Assembly: GCA_035934555.1 (NCBI GenBank)
Contig: DASYXT010000044.1
Location: forward strand, 62,001-126,000
Direction of reading: 5' to 3'
Source of the DNA: DASYXT01 sp035934555
GTDB taxonomy: Bacteria > Verrucomicrobiota > Verrucomicrobiia > Limisphaerales > UBA8199
DNA length: 64,000 bases
Position 1 is the first letter of the stretch, and the number at the start of each line of letters is the position of its first letter. This document shows positions 15,276-24,072 of the stretch, piece by piece. Below the pieces are notes generated by a model. The model saw only the letters and a program-made list of their open reading frames with translations, made no database searches and had not been told where the DNA came from. The position numbers were made by a program, and so were the translations under genes.

Positions 15276-17297
15276 ATGAAAACCCCCACGACTCTGCTCA
15301 GCCTGTTGCTCCTATGCTGCGGTATCCAAGCGGCGGAACCCGCGCTGACCTATAGCGATTTGGTGCGCCGGCTCACTGATCTGGAGCGGTTGGCTGTCGT
15401 GCCCGAAACCGGCGAGCAATGCGCCCAGTGGTCCAGTTACGACCGGCGCAGCCGCTACGATTCCACCACCGGCAAATACATCGATTGGGATGCCAACGGT
15501 GATGGAGGCGGCATCATTCGCAAGGAAGGCAATCAAGTTGTGCTGGCCGAAATGACCGGCCCCGGCTGCATTTGGCGGATCTGGTCCGCCGCGCCCAAGG
15601 GCGGGCACGTGCGGATTTACCTGGATGGGGCCAGCGAGCCGGCGGTGGACCTGCCGTTCACGGGCTATTTCGATCGCAAGAACGCTCCCTTTACTCGGGC
15701 GGCTATCGTGCACAGCGTCTCCCAGGGCTGGAACAATTACACGCCCATTCCCTATCAGAGATCGTGCAAGATTGTCGCCGACCCCGATTGGGGAATGTAC
15801 TACCACTTCACCTACGGCACTTTTCCCGCTGGCACACATATTCCGACTTTCACGCGTGATTTGAGCGCCGACGGCCAGGCCGCGCTGGACCGCGCCAATG
15901 ACATCCTGTCCCGCTGCGATATGTCGGAGCCGCGCAACCCTGCCGCCAGCGTGCTGACGCGGACCCTGACGGTGCCCGGGGCTCGAGGTGAAACCGTCGC
16001 GCGCTTCAAAGGTCCGCAGGCGCTCACGCGCTTGCGAGTGAGATTGGCTCTGCCGCCGAAGCCCGCCGATATGGATGTCCTGAGGGAATTGGTGCTGCAA
16101 ATCCGGTGGGACGGCGAGAGTGAGCCGAGTGTTTGGGCGCCACTGGGCGATTTTTTCGGCACCGCCCCGGGCGCGAATCCTTATCGCTCGTATCCGATGG
16201 GCCTGGGCGACGACGGCTGGTGGTACTGCAACTGGTATATGCCTTTTGCCAAGGAAGCACAGGTCCAAATAATCAATAACGGCACGGCAAGGCAGCGGGT
16301 GTCGTTTGAAATCGAACATGCGCCGCTGGACCGGCCACTCGAGCAATTGACGCGCTTTCACGCCAAGTGGCATCGCGACGCATTCCTCCCAAGCGAACCG
16401 GAGCGGCGCATCGACTGGCCGATGCTCAAAACCACCGGCACGGGCCGGTTTGTCGGCGTGATGCTGCACATATGGAATCCGCGTGGCGGTTGGTGGGGCG
16501 AGGGCGACGAGAAATTCTTCGTGAATGGCGAGAAATTCCCTTCAACCTTTGGAACGGGTTCGGAGGATTACTTCGGTTACGCCTGGAGCAGCCCGGTGCC
16601 ATTTCAACATGCTTACCACAACCAAACCCGAAACGATGGCAACAGCCGGGGTCATGTTTCTGTCAATCGTTGGCAGATTCCGGATAATGTGCCATTCCAG
16701 CAGTCTTTCGAGGGCTGCATCGAGAAATATTACCCGAACGATAAACCAACTCTCTATGCCGCGGTGGCATATTGGTACTTGGCCTTGGGCGGCGCAGACC
16801 CCTATCGACCGGTGCCGCTGAATCAGCGCGTTGGGTATTGGACGCCGGTTGCGACGTTTAAAGTTCCAGGGGCGCTTGAGGGAGAAAAGTTAAAAGTGCT
16901 TGGCAAAACCGGCGGCGAGCCGCAGGAGCAGGACCTAACCGGGTTCGATGGCCAATGGAGCAACGATGCCCACCTATGGTGGATCAACGCCAAGCCGGGC
17001 GACACGCTCGACCTGGCGGTGCCAGTGTCGCACGCCGCTAATTATAAAGTTCTGGCTCAATTCACCAAAGCTCCTGATTACGGAATCGTGCAACTGTACC
17101 TCGATAATGAGAAACTGGGTGAGCCGATCGATTTATATCATGCCTCGGTGGTCCCCACCGGCCCCGTCCAATTGGGGACACGCCACTTGACTGGCGGGGA
17201 GCATACGCTGCGAGCCGAAATCCTCGGCGCCAACGACAAGGCCATCAAGAGCTACATGTTCGGACTTGATTACTTGAAGCTGGAACCCGTGCGATAA
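15276..17297 (+). CDS. GH172 (DUF2961) glycoside hydrolase, secreted
   Basis: 673 residues from ATG 15276, four bases after the upstream stop. Signal peptide: MKTPTTLLSLLLLCCGIQAA. The DUF2961 core includes GPGCIWRIWSAAPKGG, and the diagnostic TFGTGSEDYFGYAWSSPVPF with its conserved Glu-Asp. This family contains alpha-D-fructofuranosidase/arabinofuranosidase-type enzymes that form trimers or hexamers. A C-terminal beta domain (about residues 550-670; YKVLAQFTKAPDYGIVQLYL) may bind carbohydrate. Translationally coupled (TAATG) to the GH43-like gene. Confidence 0.9.
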   Translation: MKTPTTLLSLLLLCCGIQAAEPALTYSDLVRRLTDLERLAVVPETGEQCAQWSSYDRRSRYDSTTGKYIDWDANGDGGGIIRKEGNQVVLAEMTGPGCIWRIWSAAPKGGHVRIYLDGASEPAVDLPFTGYFDRKNAPFTRAAIVHSVSQGWNNYTPIPYQRSCKIVADPDWGMYYHFTYGTFPAGTHIPTFTRDLSADGQAALDRANDILSRCDMSEPRNPAASVLTRTLTVPGARGETVARFKGPQALTRLRVRLALPPKPADMDVLRELVLQIRWDGESEPSVWAPLGDFFGTAPGANPYRSYPMGLGDDGWWYCNWYMPFAKEAQVQIINNGTARQRVSFEIEHAPLDRPLEQLTRFHAKWHRDAFLPSEPERRIDWPMLKTTGTGRFVGVMLHIWNPRGGWWGEGDEKFFVNGEKFPSTFGTGSEDYFGYAWSSPVPFQHAYHNQTRNDGNSRGHVSVNRWQIPDNVPFQQSFEGCIEKYYPNDKPTLYAAVAYWYLALGGADPYRPVPLNQRVGYWTPVATFKVPGALEGEKLKVLGKTGGEPQEQDLTGFDGQWSNDAHLWWINAKPGDTLDLAVPVSHAANYKVLAQFTKAPDYGIVQLYLDNEKLGEPIDLYHASVVPTGPVQLGTRHLTGGEHTLRAEILGANDKAIKSYMFGLDYLKLEPVR

Positions 17298-18340
17298 TGG
17301 TTAACCGGCCATGTGTTGCGTTCCTCGCTGGGCTGCTTACTTGCGCTGCCTGGGCGCAGGGCGAGCCGACTTTTCATCCAGGGCAAGTCTGGCGTGATAC
17401 GGCAGGGAACGCCATTCAAGCCCATGGCGGCGGCATCTTGTTCCAGGGCAACCGCTATTACTGGTATGGCGAGGACCGCACGCCGGGAGGCAGCGGAGCA
17501 GTCGCGTGCTATTCCTCGACCAACCTGATCGACTGGGAGGAGCAGGGGGTGGTGCTCACACGTTCGGCGCTGAGGCAGGCCGATGAGCGTCCCACGTTCG
17601 TCGAGCGCCCCAAGGTCATTTTTAATCCGCGCACCGGCAAATTCGTTATGTGGATGCACCTCGAGCAGCGGGGCTACCATTACGCTCGCGCCGGCATTGC
17701 CATTAGCGACCAGCCTACAGGCGCGTTCCAATTCCTGAAGGCGATTCGCCCGATCACCAATGACTTTGGTTTTGAATCGCCAGACCCGAATCACCAAAAG
17801 GAGCTTGGCGGCACGGTGCGCGATATGAACCTGTTCGTCGATGACGACGGACGGGCCTACGTCTTTTATGCGTCGGAGAACAATTGGACGATGTATGTCG
17901 TGCGACTCGATGCCGAATTTACCGGCCCGGAACTGCCGGCTGTGGAAAACCGAACCTGGGCGCGCGTGCTGGTCCGCCGGATGCGGGAAGCCCCGGCGCC
18001 ATTCAAGTACCGAAACCGCTATTACCTGCTCACCTCAGCTTGCACAGGCTGGAAACCCAACGCCGCCGACTACGCGGTCGCTAATAACGCGCTGGGTCCC
18101 TACGAATCGAAGGGCAATCCTTGCAAGGGCCCGGACGCGGACACAACATTCGGGGCGCAAAGCACCTTTGTGCTGCCCGCCGCAGGTCACCCGGGCAGGT
18201 TCATTTTCATGGCCGACCGTTGGAACCCGCGTGACCTGCCGGACTCGCGGTACATTTGGCTCCCGTTCACGGTGCACGCCGATGGGTCTTTCGCGCTGCC
18301 CTGGCGTGACTCCTGGTCCTTGCCAGAGTTCCCCGATTGA
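17297..18340 (+). CDS. GH43-like five-bladed propeller glycosidase, secreted
   Basis: 347 residues with a signal peptide ending Ala-Trp-Ala-Gln-Gly. The N-terminus reads W-x-D-x-x-G-x-x-I-Q-A-H-G-G-G-I, then NRYYWYGEDRT, typical of the GH43 subfamily related to exo-beta-1,3-galactanase/arabinanase (the layout of subfamily 34/24). Later blades show TVRDMNLFVDDDGRAYVFYA, APAPFKYRNRYYLLTSACTG and DSRYIWLPF. The start overlaps the GH172 stop, so the pair is probably made together and attacks a shared plant or algal polysaccharide. Confidence 0.85.
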   Translation: MVNRPCVAFLAGLLTCAAWAQGEPTFHPGQVWRDTAGNAIQAHGGGILFQGNRYYWYGEDRTPGGSGAVACYSSTNLIDWEEQGVVLTRSALRQADERPTFVERPKVIFNPRTGKFVMWMHLEQRGYHYARAGIAISDQPTGAFQFLKAIRPITNDFGFESPDPNHQKELGGTVRDMNLFVDDDGRAYVFYASENNWTMYVVRLDAEFTGPELPAVENRTWARVLVRRMREAPAPFKYRNRYYLLTSACTGWKPNAADYAVANNALGPYESKGNPCKGPDADTTFGAQSTFVLPAAGHPGRFIFMADRWNPRDLPDSRYIWLPFTVHADGSFALPWRDSWSLPEFPD

Positions 18341-18379
18341 CTAAGCGCCGAACCGCTCCACGCTCTCCCGCTCCCCGCC

Positions 18380-20254
18380 TCAAGCAGCCGCTTCGGCTTC
18401 CGTATCGAGAAACCCTTGCAAGTGGCGGACGCGTGTCGGGTGACGGAGTTTGCGGAGCGCTTTGGCTTCGATCTGCCGGATGCGCTCGCGCGTCACGTTG
18501 TACATCTTGCCAATTTCCTCGAGGGTGCGCTCGTAGCCGTCCACCAGGCCGAAGCGCATTTCAAGAATCTTGCGCTCGCGTTCGGTCAGGCTGGTGAGCA
18601 CATCGCCGAGCTTTTCCTTCAGCAAACTGTAGCTGGTCACGTCGGAAGGGTTTTCGGCCGATTTGTCCTCGATGAAATCGCCCACGCTCACATCGCCGTC
18701 GTCGCCGACGGGGGCGTGCAGCGAGATGGGTTGCTGGGCCATCTTAAGCAGCGAATTGATGCGCGCGACGGGCATGTGCATTTCGTCGGCGATTTCTTCC
18801 GGAGTCGGCTCGCGGCCCAACTCCTGCGTGAGCTGCTTCTGCGCGCGCCACAGCTTGTTCATGATCTCGATCATGTGGACTGGGATGCGGATGGTCCGGG
18901 CTTGATCCGCAATGGACCGCGTAATCGCCTGCCGGATCCACCAAATCGCGTAGGTGGAGAACTTGTAACCACGCCGGTACTCGAACTTCTCGACGCCCTT
19001 CATCAGCCCGATATTGCCTTCCTGAATCAAATCGAGGAAGGATTGTCCGCGGTTGGTGTATTTCTTCGCAACGGAGACCACCAGGCGCAAGTTGGCTTCG
19101 GCCATGTGTGTTTTTGCCTGATGCGCGCGATCGGCGGCGCGTTTGAGCTGCGCAAACATTTTGTAAAAGTCGTCCCGCGGCATGCGCACGAATAGTTCGA
19201 GCGCCTGGGTCTTGGTATGCTCGCCATGCAGTGCGGCCTGCTGCTCGCCCGACTTCCGGTGAGCCTCGAGTTCGGCAATCCGCCGCAGGCTGGCTTGGAA
19301 TTTTTCGTGGACGTTACCCGCCACCACGATCATGTCCTCGAGCACCTTCTGCTTATAAAAGAATTTAGGGAACGTTTCCTGCAGCTTCTTGTCCAGCTTC
19401 CGGAAGATAGTGAAAAGCTTCTCGCGGTGCTTTTGGGCGCCTTTTTGCCAAACGAGATACTTTTCGTCTACGTTCGCGTCGAGCAGGCGAACCTTCTTGA
19501 TCAGGTTGCGGAGGTCCCGCAGGTGTCCTTCGCGGTTAGCCACTTTTTTATCCACCACGACACGGTCAAACCGTTCCTTGGGCGGCTCGGAAAGCAGCTT
19601 CTCGGCAATCGCGATATGTTCCTTGGCGGTGAAACCCAGGCCGTACACCAGGGATTTCATTTCCGATTCGGCTTCCTCGATTCGCTTGCAAATCTCCACT
19701 TCCTGTTCCCGGGTCAACAGGGGCACCTTGCCCATCTGGTTCATGTACATCCGAACCGGGTCGTCCAGCACTTCCAGCCGCGAATCTTCTTCCTCTTCCG
19801 GTTCGGCGGGTTTGGCGCGCTCCACCTCGGCGTGATCGACGATCTCGACATCGAGATTGCGCAGCTTGGTGTATAGCTCGTCGAGGTCCTCCGGCGAAAG
19901 CCCCTCGGGCAGCACATCATTGATATCATCGTACGTGATGTGCCCGTTCTCGTGCGCCAGGTGCAACAGCGTCTTGATCGTCTCCGCCAAATCCAGTGGC
20001 GCGACGACAGTCCCGGGAACGCCGGGAGTCTGCTGACCAGGACCGGCTTTTGTCTCAGGACCCGAGTGCGGTTTGCCGGCGCCGTTGGGCTTTTCAGGCG
20101 CCTGGGCATGCCCCTCGGGCCGGCCGGCGGCGGCTTTGGCCGAAATGATGAACCGATGCCGCTGCCGCTGGCTACTAGGCGTCGCTGCCCGCTCGCCTGC
20201 AGAACCGCTATGGGGAACCCCATTTCCTGACTTGCTCTGTTTCCTTTTCAGCAT
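18380..20254 (-). CDS. rpoD: Primary sigma factor RpoD (sigma-70)
   Basis: 624 residues. A long Gly/Pro/Gln-rich N-terminal tail (1-~85) precedes region 1.1 (LAETIKTLLHLAHENGHITY). Region 1.2 contains DPVRMYMNQMGKVPLLTREQ, followed by a large non-conserved region. Regions 2.1-2.4 include AEANLRLVVSVAKKYTNRGQ and GYKFSTYAIWWIRQAITRSI. Region 3 and region 4.2 (RTLEEIGKMYNVTRERIRQI) are complete. It directs RNA polymerase to housekeeping promoters. The unusually long tail upstream of 1.1 could mean the true start is internal, but the first Met at 20254 is the only one near. Confidence 0.97.
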   Translation of the reverse strand: MLKRKQSKSGNGVPHSGSAGERAATPSSQRQRHRFIISAKAAAGRPEGHAQAPEKPNGAGKPHSGPETKAGPGQQTPGVPGTVVAPLDLAETIKTLLHLAHENGHITYDDINDVLPEGLSPEDLDELYTKLRNLDVEIVDHAEVERAKPAEPEEEEDSRLEVLDDPVRMYMNQMGKVPLLTREQEVEICKRIEEAESEMKSLVYGLGFTAKEHIAIAEKLLSEPPKERFDRVVVDKKVANREGHLRDLRNLIKKVRLLDANVDEKYLVWQKGAQKHREKLFTIFRKLDKKLQETFPKFFYKQKVLEDMIVVAGNVHEKFQASLRRIAELEAHRKSGEQQAALHGEHTKTQALELFVRMPRDDFYKMFAQLKRAADRAHQAKTHMAEANLRLVVSVAKKYTNRGQSFLDLIQEGNIGLMKGVEKFEYRRGYKFSTYAIWWIRQAITRSIADQARTIRIPVHMIEIMNKLWRAQKQLTQELGREPTPEEIADEMHMPVARINSLLKMAQQPISLHAPVGDDGDVSVGDFIEDKSAENPSDVTSYSLLKEKLGDVLTSLTERERKILEMRFGLVDGYERTLEEIGKMYNVTRERIRQIEAKALRKLRHPTRVRHLQGFLDTEAEAAA

Positions 20255-20283
20255 AAATAATCAGACGCTAAATAATCAGACGC
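20254..20283. repeat. Two tandem copies of TAAATAATCAGACGC at the rpoD start
   Basis: Copies at 20254-20268 and 20269-20283 are identical 15-mers. The first base pair of the array is part of the rpoD start codon. The array replaces any Shine-Dalgarno sequence, so it may affect rpoD translation. Confidence 0.8.
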
Positions 20284-20656
20284 ACCGTCGCCGTTTTAGT
20301 TCAGTATTAGCCGATTACCTGTGCCAGGAGATTGACAAGGCTCCTGACGCGGTAAGTTGCTTGGCCGTAACGGGTTGTGAATGCCGCAAATAACGGAAGA
20401 CCGACGCGCACGCACTATAGTCCATTTCCCACCCCGATCAAGTCCTGAACAGGTGGTTTTTGTGGTTTTCTGGCCGCTCGAACCGATGCCCGCACGCTCT
20501 GCTTGGGTGCACTACGCCATGTTCAAGGATTTGTTGCAAGCAGGAAAATGTGATTTTTCGCAAATCGAGGCGGTAAATTGGCACAGAGACGTCTGGATGA
20601 GGTGACCAGGAGTGTCAAGACCCCTCAAAGCATGAATAGGGGATGAGTTCGAGCTT
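20284..20656. other. Divergent intergenic region between rpoD and glycosyltransferase
   Basis: Should hold the promoters of both genes. A 74-codon frame at 20381-20605 has no recognisable features and I do not call it a gene. Confidence 0.5.
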
Positions 20657-21991
20657 ATGTCTGCCATTGACAGAGCGGGCGCGGGCAAAAAGACTCGGTC
20701 CGGGTCGAGTGTGAGAATCCTGCTGCTAAACCAAACGTTTTATCCTGATGTGGTATCCACGGCGCAGCACTTGAGCGACCTGGCGCTGGGACTGGTCGCG
20801 CGGGGACATGAGGTGACAGTAGTGGCGAGCCGGCGCGGCTATGACGCTCCCCAGTGCCGCTTCGAGCGGAACGAAGTCTGGCGGGGAGTGCGTATCGTTC
20901 GCGTCGGCTCGACCGGGTTCGGCAAAGGGGCGCGGTGGCGGCGGGCGGTGGACTTTTCCAGTTTTCTGCTCGCGTGCGCGGCGTGTGTAACGCGATTGCC
21001 GCGGCAGGACGTAATTGTCGCGCTGACTTCGCCACCGTTAATCGGGTCGCTGGGGGCGCGCCTGGCGCGGATGCATAGGAGCCGGTTCGTTTATTGGGTG
21101 ATGGACCTGAACCCGGACGAGGCGATCGCGGCCGGTTGGCTGCGGCGTGGTTCGGTGGTGGCCCGTCTGCTGGAAAAGCTGTCGCGTTTAACGTTCGAGA
21201 GGGCAGACCAGGTTGTTGCGCTGGACCGGTTCATGCAAGAGCGCATCGTGTTCAAAGGTGTCAGCAGGGAAAAAGTGGTGGTGATTCCGCCCTGGTCGCA
21301 CGATGCGGAAGTGGGTTGGGACGAAGCCGGGCGCGCGCGATTTCGCAAGTTACACGGGCTCGGGGACAAGTTCGTGGTGATGCACTCGGGCAACCACAGT
21401 CCGTGTCATCCGCTAGACACGCTCCTGGCCGCCGCCGAACGCTTGAGGTCGGATGAGCGGGTCTCATTTTGTTTTGTCGGCGGCGGCAGCGAGTTTCAGA
21501 AGGTCGAGCACTGGGCCCAACGAACGGGTCAGCGCAATGTCCTCTGCCTGCCGTACCAATCTCTGGGCGACCTTTCCGCGTCACTTTCTGCCGCGGACCT
21601 GCATGTGGTCGTCATGGGCGAGCGGTTCGTCGGGCTGGTGCATCCCTGCAAGATTTATAACGCGCTCCGGATCGGAGTACCGATTTTGTATATTGGACCT
21701 GAAGCGAGCCACATTACGGAGCTGGCAAACGAAAGCTGCGGCCGAATTTATTCTGCGCGGCACGGGCAGGTGGGGCAAATCGTCGAGGCTGTGAAACGGG
21801 CGCGGGAGGGCGGGACCAGACTGGAGGGCAGGGGATTGGTTGCAATGAATTCGAGATTTTCCAGGGAGACACTGCTGCCGAGGTTGGTCTGCGAGGTGGT
21901 TGGGCCATCTGAGATGAGACCGGGCGCCGAGGACAAAGACGACGGCCTTGCAAGCGCACACGCTAGCTGGACGACCGGTCGGCCTGGGTGA
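20657..21991 (+). CDS. Glycosyltransferase family 4 (WcaI/WbuB-like)
   Basis: 444 residues. A GT-B fold opens at residue 20 with ILLLNQTFYPDVVSTAQHLS and a second strand at GHEVTVVASRRGYD. The YWVMDLNPDEAIAAGWL motif is typical of the WcaI/WbuB subgroup; the second half has FVVMHSGNHSPCHPLDTLL and FCFVGGG. These enzymes add sugars to lipid-linked intermediates for exopolysaccharide or O-antigen. Unlike many GT4s, the usual E-x7-E region appears as GERFVGLVHPCKIYNALRIG. The stop overlaps the next gene by four bases. Confidence 0.85.
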   Translation: MSAIDRAGAGKKTRSGSSVRILLLNQTFYPDVVSTAQHLSDLALGLVARGHEVTVVASRRGYDAPQCRFERNEVWRGVRIVRVGSTGFGKGARWRRAVDFSSFLLACAACVTRLPRQDVIVALTSPPLIGSLGARLARMHRSRFVYWVMDLNPDEAIAAGWLRRGSVVARLLEKLSRLTFERADQVVALDRFMQERIVFKGVSREKVVVIPPWSHDAEVGWDEAGRARFRKLHGLGDKFVVMHSGNHSPCHPLDTLLAAAERLRSDERVSFCFVGGGSEFQKVEHWAQRTGQRNVLCLPYQSLGDLSASLSAADLHVVVMGERFVGLVHPCKIYNALRIGVPILYIGPEASHITELANESCGRIYSARHGQVGQIVEAVKRAREGGTRLEGRGLVAMNSRFSRETLLPRLVCEVVGPSEMRPGAEDKDDGLASAHASWTTGRPG

Positions 21992-22587
21992 ACATGGGAC
22001 TAATCGGCACATTTCGATTAAAACGGCGGCGGGTGTGGCTCGCTGCGGGAGCGTTTTCGGTGGTGGCGGTGCTGGGGCTGCTTGCCGGCTGGTTTTTCCC
22101 GCAACAGATTCTGTGTTTGGATACCGGGCCTGGGCACGGGGAAGTGCTGGTGGTGCTCGGGGGCGGTTCGGGTGAGCGGGCGGACCGCGCTGCGGAGTTG
22201 TTCAAAGCGGGTGTGGCGCCGCGGATCCTTCTGAGCGGGGCAGGGGACGCCCAGGATAACCGGCGCTTGCTGGTTGCCCGGGGCGTGCCGGCCGAGGCTA
22301 TCGAGATCGAGGGTGACTCGAAGAGCACGCGACAGAACGCGCAGTTCACGGTGCGGTCGTTGCGGGCCGAGGGTGTCCGGCGCGCGGTCATTGTGACGTC
22401 ATGGTACCATTCGCGCCGGGCGTATCGTTGCTTTCGAAAGTACGGTCCCGAGCTCGAATTCCTTTCGCGCCCGGCGTATTACGGGTACGAGTCGGCGCGG
22501 CGCGCCCGCCCGGTGAATTGGTTTATCTGGGAGGAGTACGTCAAGTTAGCGGGGTATTGGGTGTGCTATGGGGTGTGGCCGTTCTAG
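21988..22587 (+). CDS. DUF218/YdcF-family membrane protein
   Basis: 199 residues from a GTG at 21988 (ATG at 21994 also possible). One N-terminal membrane span (VWLAAGAFSVVAVLGLLAGW) anchors a DUF218 domain: VLVVLGGGSGERADRAAELF, RILLSGAGDAQDNRRLL, DSKSTRQNAQFTVRSL and VIVTSWYHSRRAYRCF. YdcF-like proteins are implicated in envelope polysaccharide metabolism (ElyC relatives). Cotranscription with the preceding glycosyltransferase is supported by the overlap. Confidence 0.85.
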   Translation: MNMGLIGTFRLKRRRVWLAAGAFSVVAVLGLLAGWFFPQQILCLDTGPGHGEVLVVLGGGSGERADRAAELFKAGVAPRILLSGAGDAQDNRRLLVARGVPAEAIEIEGDSKSTRQNAQFTVRSLRAEGVRRAVIVTSWYHSRRAYRCFRKYGPELEFLSRPAYYGYESARRARPVNWFIWEEYVKLAGYWVCYGVWPF

Positions 22588-22606
22588 GAGGGGGGAAGGG
22601 TGTCAA

Positions 22607-22685
22607 GTTATCAGGTTATAAAGTTATCAAGTTGTCCCCTCTCGTGACACACACGGTCTTCTTGATAATCTGATAACCTGATAAC
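22607..22685. terminator. Long inverted repeat between convergent genes
   Basis: A 25-base left arm (22607-22631, starts GTTATCAGGTTAT) and right arm (22661-22685, ends ATAACCTGATAAC) are inverted copies with two or three mismatches. They flank a 29-base loop. It lies between the stop codons of two convergent genes and could act as a bidirectional terminator, or be a mobile palindrome. No run of T follows on either side, so rho-independent activity is uncertain. Confidence 0.6.
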
Positions 22686-22697
22686 TGTTAACCTTTG

Positions 22698-24053
22698 TCA
22701 CTCGTAGCGCAGCGCCTGGATGGGATCGAGGCGGGCGGCTTTGAACGCGGGGAACAACCCGGCAAGGATGCCCACCAGGGCGCTGAAGCCCACCGCGATG
22801 AGCAGCGCCATCGCGGTGATTACCGGCGCGTTGGACACCGGACTAACCAGTTCCAGCACCTGCACGAAGCCGTAGGAAGCTACCACACCCAGCGCGGCGC
22901 CCAGCAGCGACACCCCCATGCTTTCGATCAGCACCTGCGTGAAGATGGCCAGGCCCGTTGCGCCGACGGCTTTGCAAATTCCGATCTCGCGAATGCGCTC
23001 GTTGATGCTCGCCAGCATGATGTTCATGATGCCGATGCCACCGACCAGCAAGCTGATGATCGCGATGATCCCGCCGCTCATGCGCGCGTTGTGAATCTGC
23101 TGTTTGATGCTCTCGACCTGGCTTTCCTGGGTACGAAAGCCGAAGTTCTCGATGCCGCGGTGAGTGAGCATCATGACATTCCTGGCCTGCTGCAGCGCGG
23201 GTTCGAGGATGTCCAGGTCCGTCACCTTCATGTTGATGTCGGAGAGACGGTTGTCCGGCACCCCGTTGGTGTCGGTCAGCGCGGAGCGGAACCGCATCCA
23301 CGCTGTGTTGAGGGGCATATACAGTGTATAGTTTTTTCGTTCGAAGGCCCAATTGCCGTGACCCCAGCCCCGCCGCCGGGCTGGGCCAGCCTGCACTTCC
23401 TTAGGTTTGGCGGCTTCGGCCAGGCGCTCCTTCTTGTCCTGCTCGCTTTCGTAGTGGGTGAACATGCCGACGATGGTGAATGGCTGGCCGTTGAGGTTGA
23501 TGACCTCACCGATCGGCACGATCTCTTTGCCGATCTTTTCAGGCGAGCCGAATAATTCATCGCGAATCCCGGTGCCGATGACGCAAACAGCGTTGGCGTT
23601 TTCCTCGTCGAGGTCGGTGAAGAACCGCCCGTATTGGAGCGTGTGCAGATTCACTTCCAGGACGGCGGGCCAAACTCCGGAGGCATTCCAGGGCGAAACC
23701 ATTTTATCCCCACGGGTAACGACGAGGTCGTCCACGTCCATGGTGGGGGAAACCAACCGCATCGTCGGGACCGAAGCGCGGAGAGCCTCGACGTCAGTCA
23801 TAGTGCAGGGAACAGCCTGGTCGGCGAGGTGTTCTTGTTCGGAAGGAACCTCCTGTTCATCGAGATTGACGCGGTCGGCGCCGCCCATCGCGATCATCGT
23901 TTCGCGCATGCCGTTTTCCATGCCTTTGATAATCGCCGCCATGCCGACCAGGCTGGCCACTCCCAGAATGATGCCCAACATCGTCAACAACGAACGGAAC
24001 TTGTGCGCCCAGATTTCCTTCAGACCTGCGAGCAACGTGTTTGAGAGAGTCAT
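22698..24053 (-). CDS. MacB-like ABC transporter permease, second of tandem pair
   Basis: 451 residues. N-terminal membrane span in LLTMLGIILGVASLVGMAAI, a ~250-residue MacB periplasmic core domain with a PLNTAWMRFR strand, and three C-terminal spans of the FtsX fold (GGIIAIISLLVGGIGIMNIM; SINERIREIGICKAVGATG; SLLGAALGVVASYGFV; LIAVGFSALVGILAGLFPAF). It ends in the family motif KAARLDPIQALRYE. About 20 bases downstream of its paralogue; together they may form a heterodimeric permease. Likely exports a lipid-like or peptide substrate with the adaptor at 26258. Confidence 0.9.
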   Translation of the reverse strand: MTLSNTLLAGLKEIWAHKFRSLLTMLGIILGVASLVGMAAIIKGMENGMRETMIAMGGADRVNLDEQEVPSEQEHLADQAVPCTMTDVEALRASVPTMRLVSPTMDVDDLVVTRGDKMVSPWNASGVWPAVLEVNLHTLQYGRFFTDLDEENANAVCVIGTGIRDELFGSPEKIGKEIVPIGEVINLNGQPFTIVGMFTHYESEQDKKERLAEAAKPKEVQAGPARRRGWGHGNWAFERKNYTLYMPLNTAWMRFRSALTDTNGVPDNRLSDINMKVTDLDILEPALQQARNVMMLTHRGIENFGFRTQESQVESIKQQIHNARMSGGIIAIISLLVGGIGIMNIMLASINERIREIGICKAVGATGLAIFTQVLIESMGVSLLGAALGVVASYGFVQVLELVSPVSNAPVITAMALLIAVGFSALVGILAGLFPAFKAARLDPIQALRYE

Positions 24054-24072
24054 GGCGATGCTTGCAACGCGG

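Noticed and set aside
15312..16469. 385-codon antisense frame over GH172
   Set aside because: Shadow of a gene with clear DUF2961 motifs.
20381..20605. 74-codon frame between rpoD and glycosyltransferase
   Set aside because: No recognisable features and no good ribosome site; could be chance.
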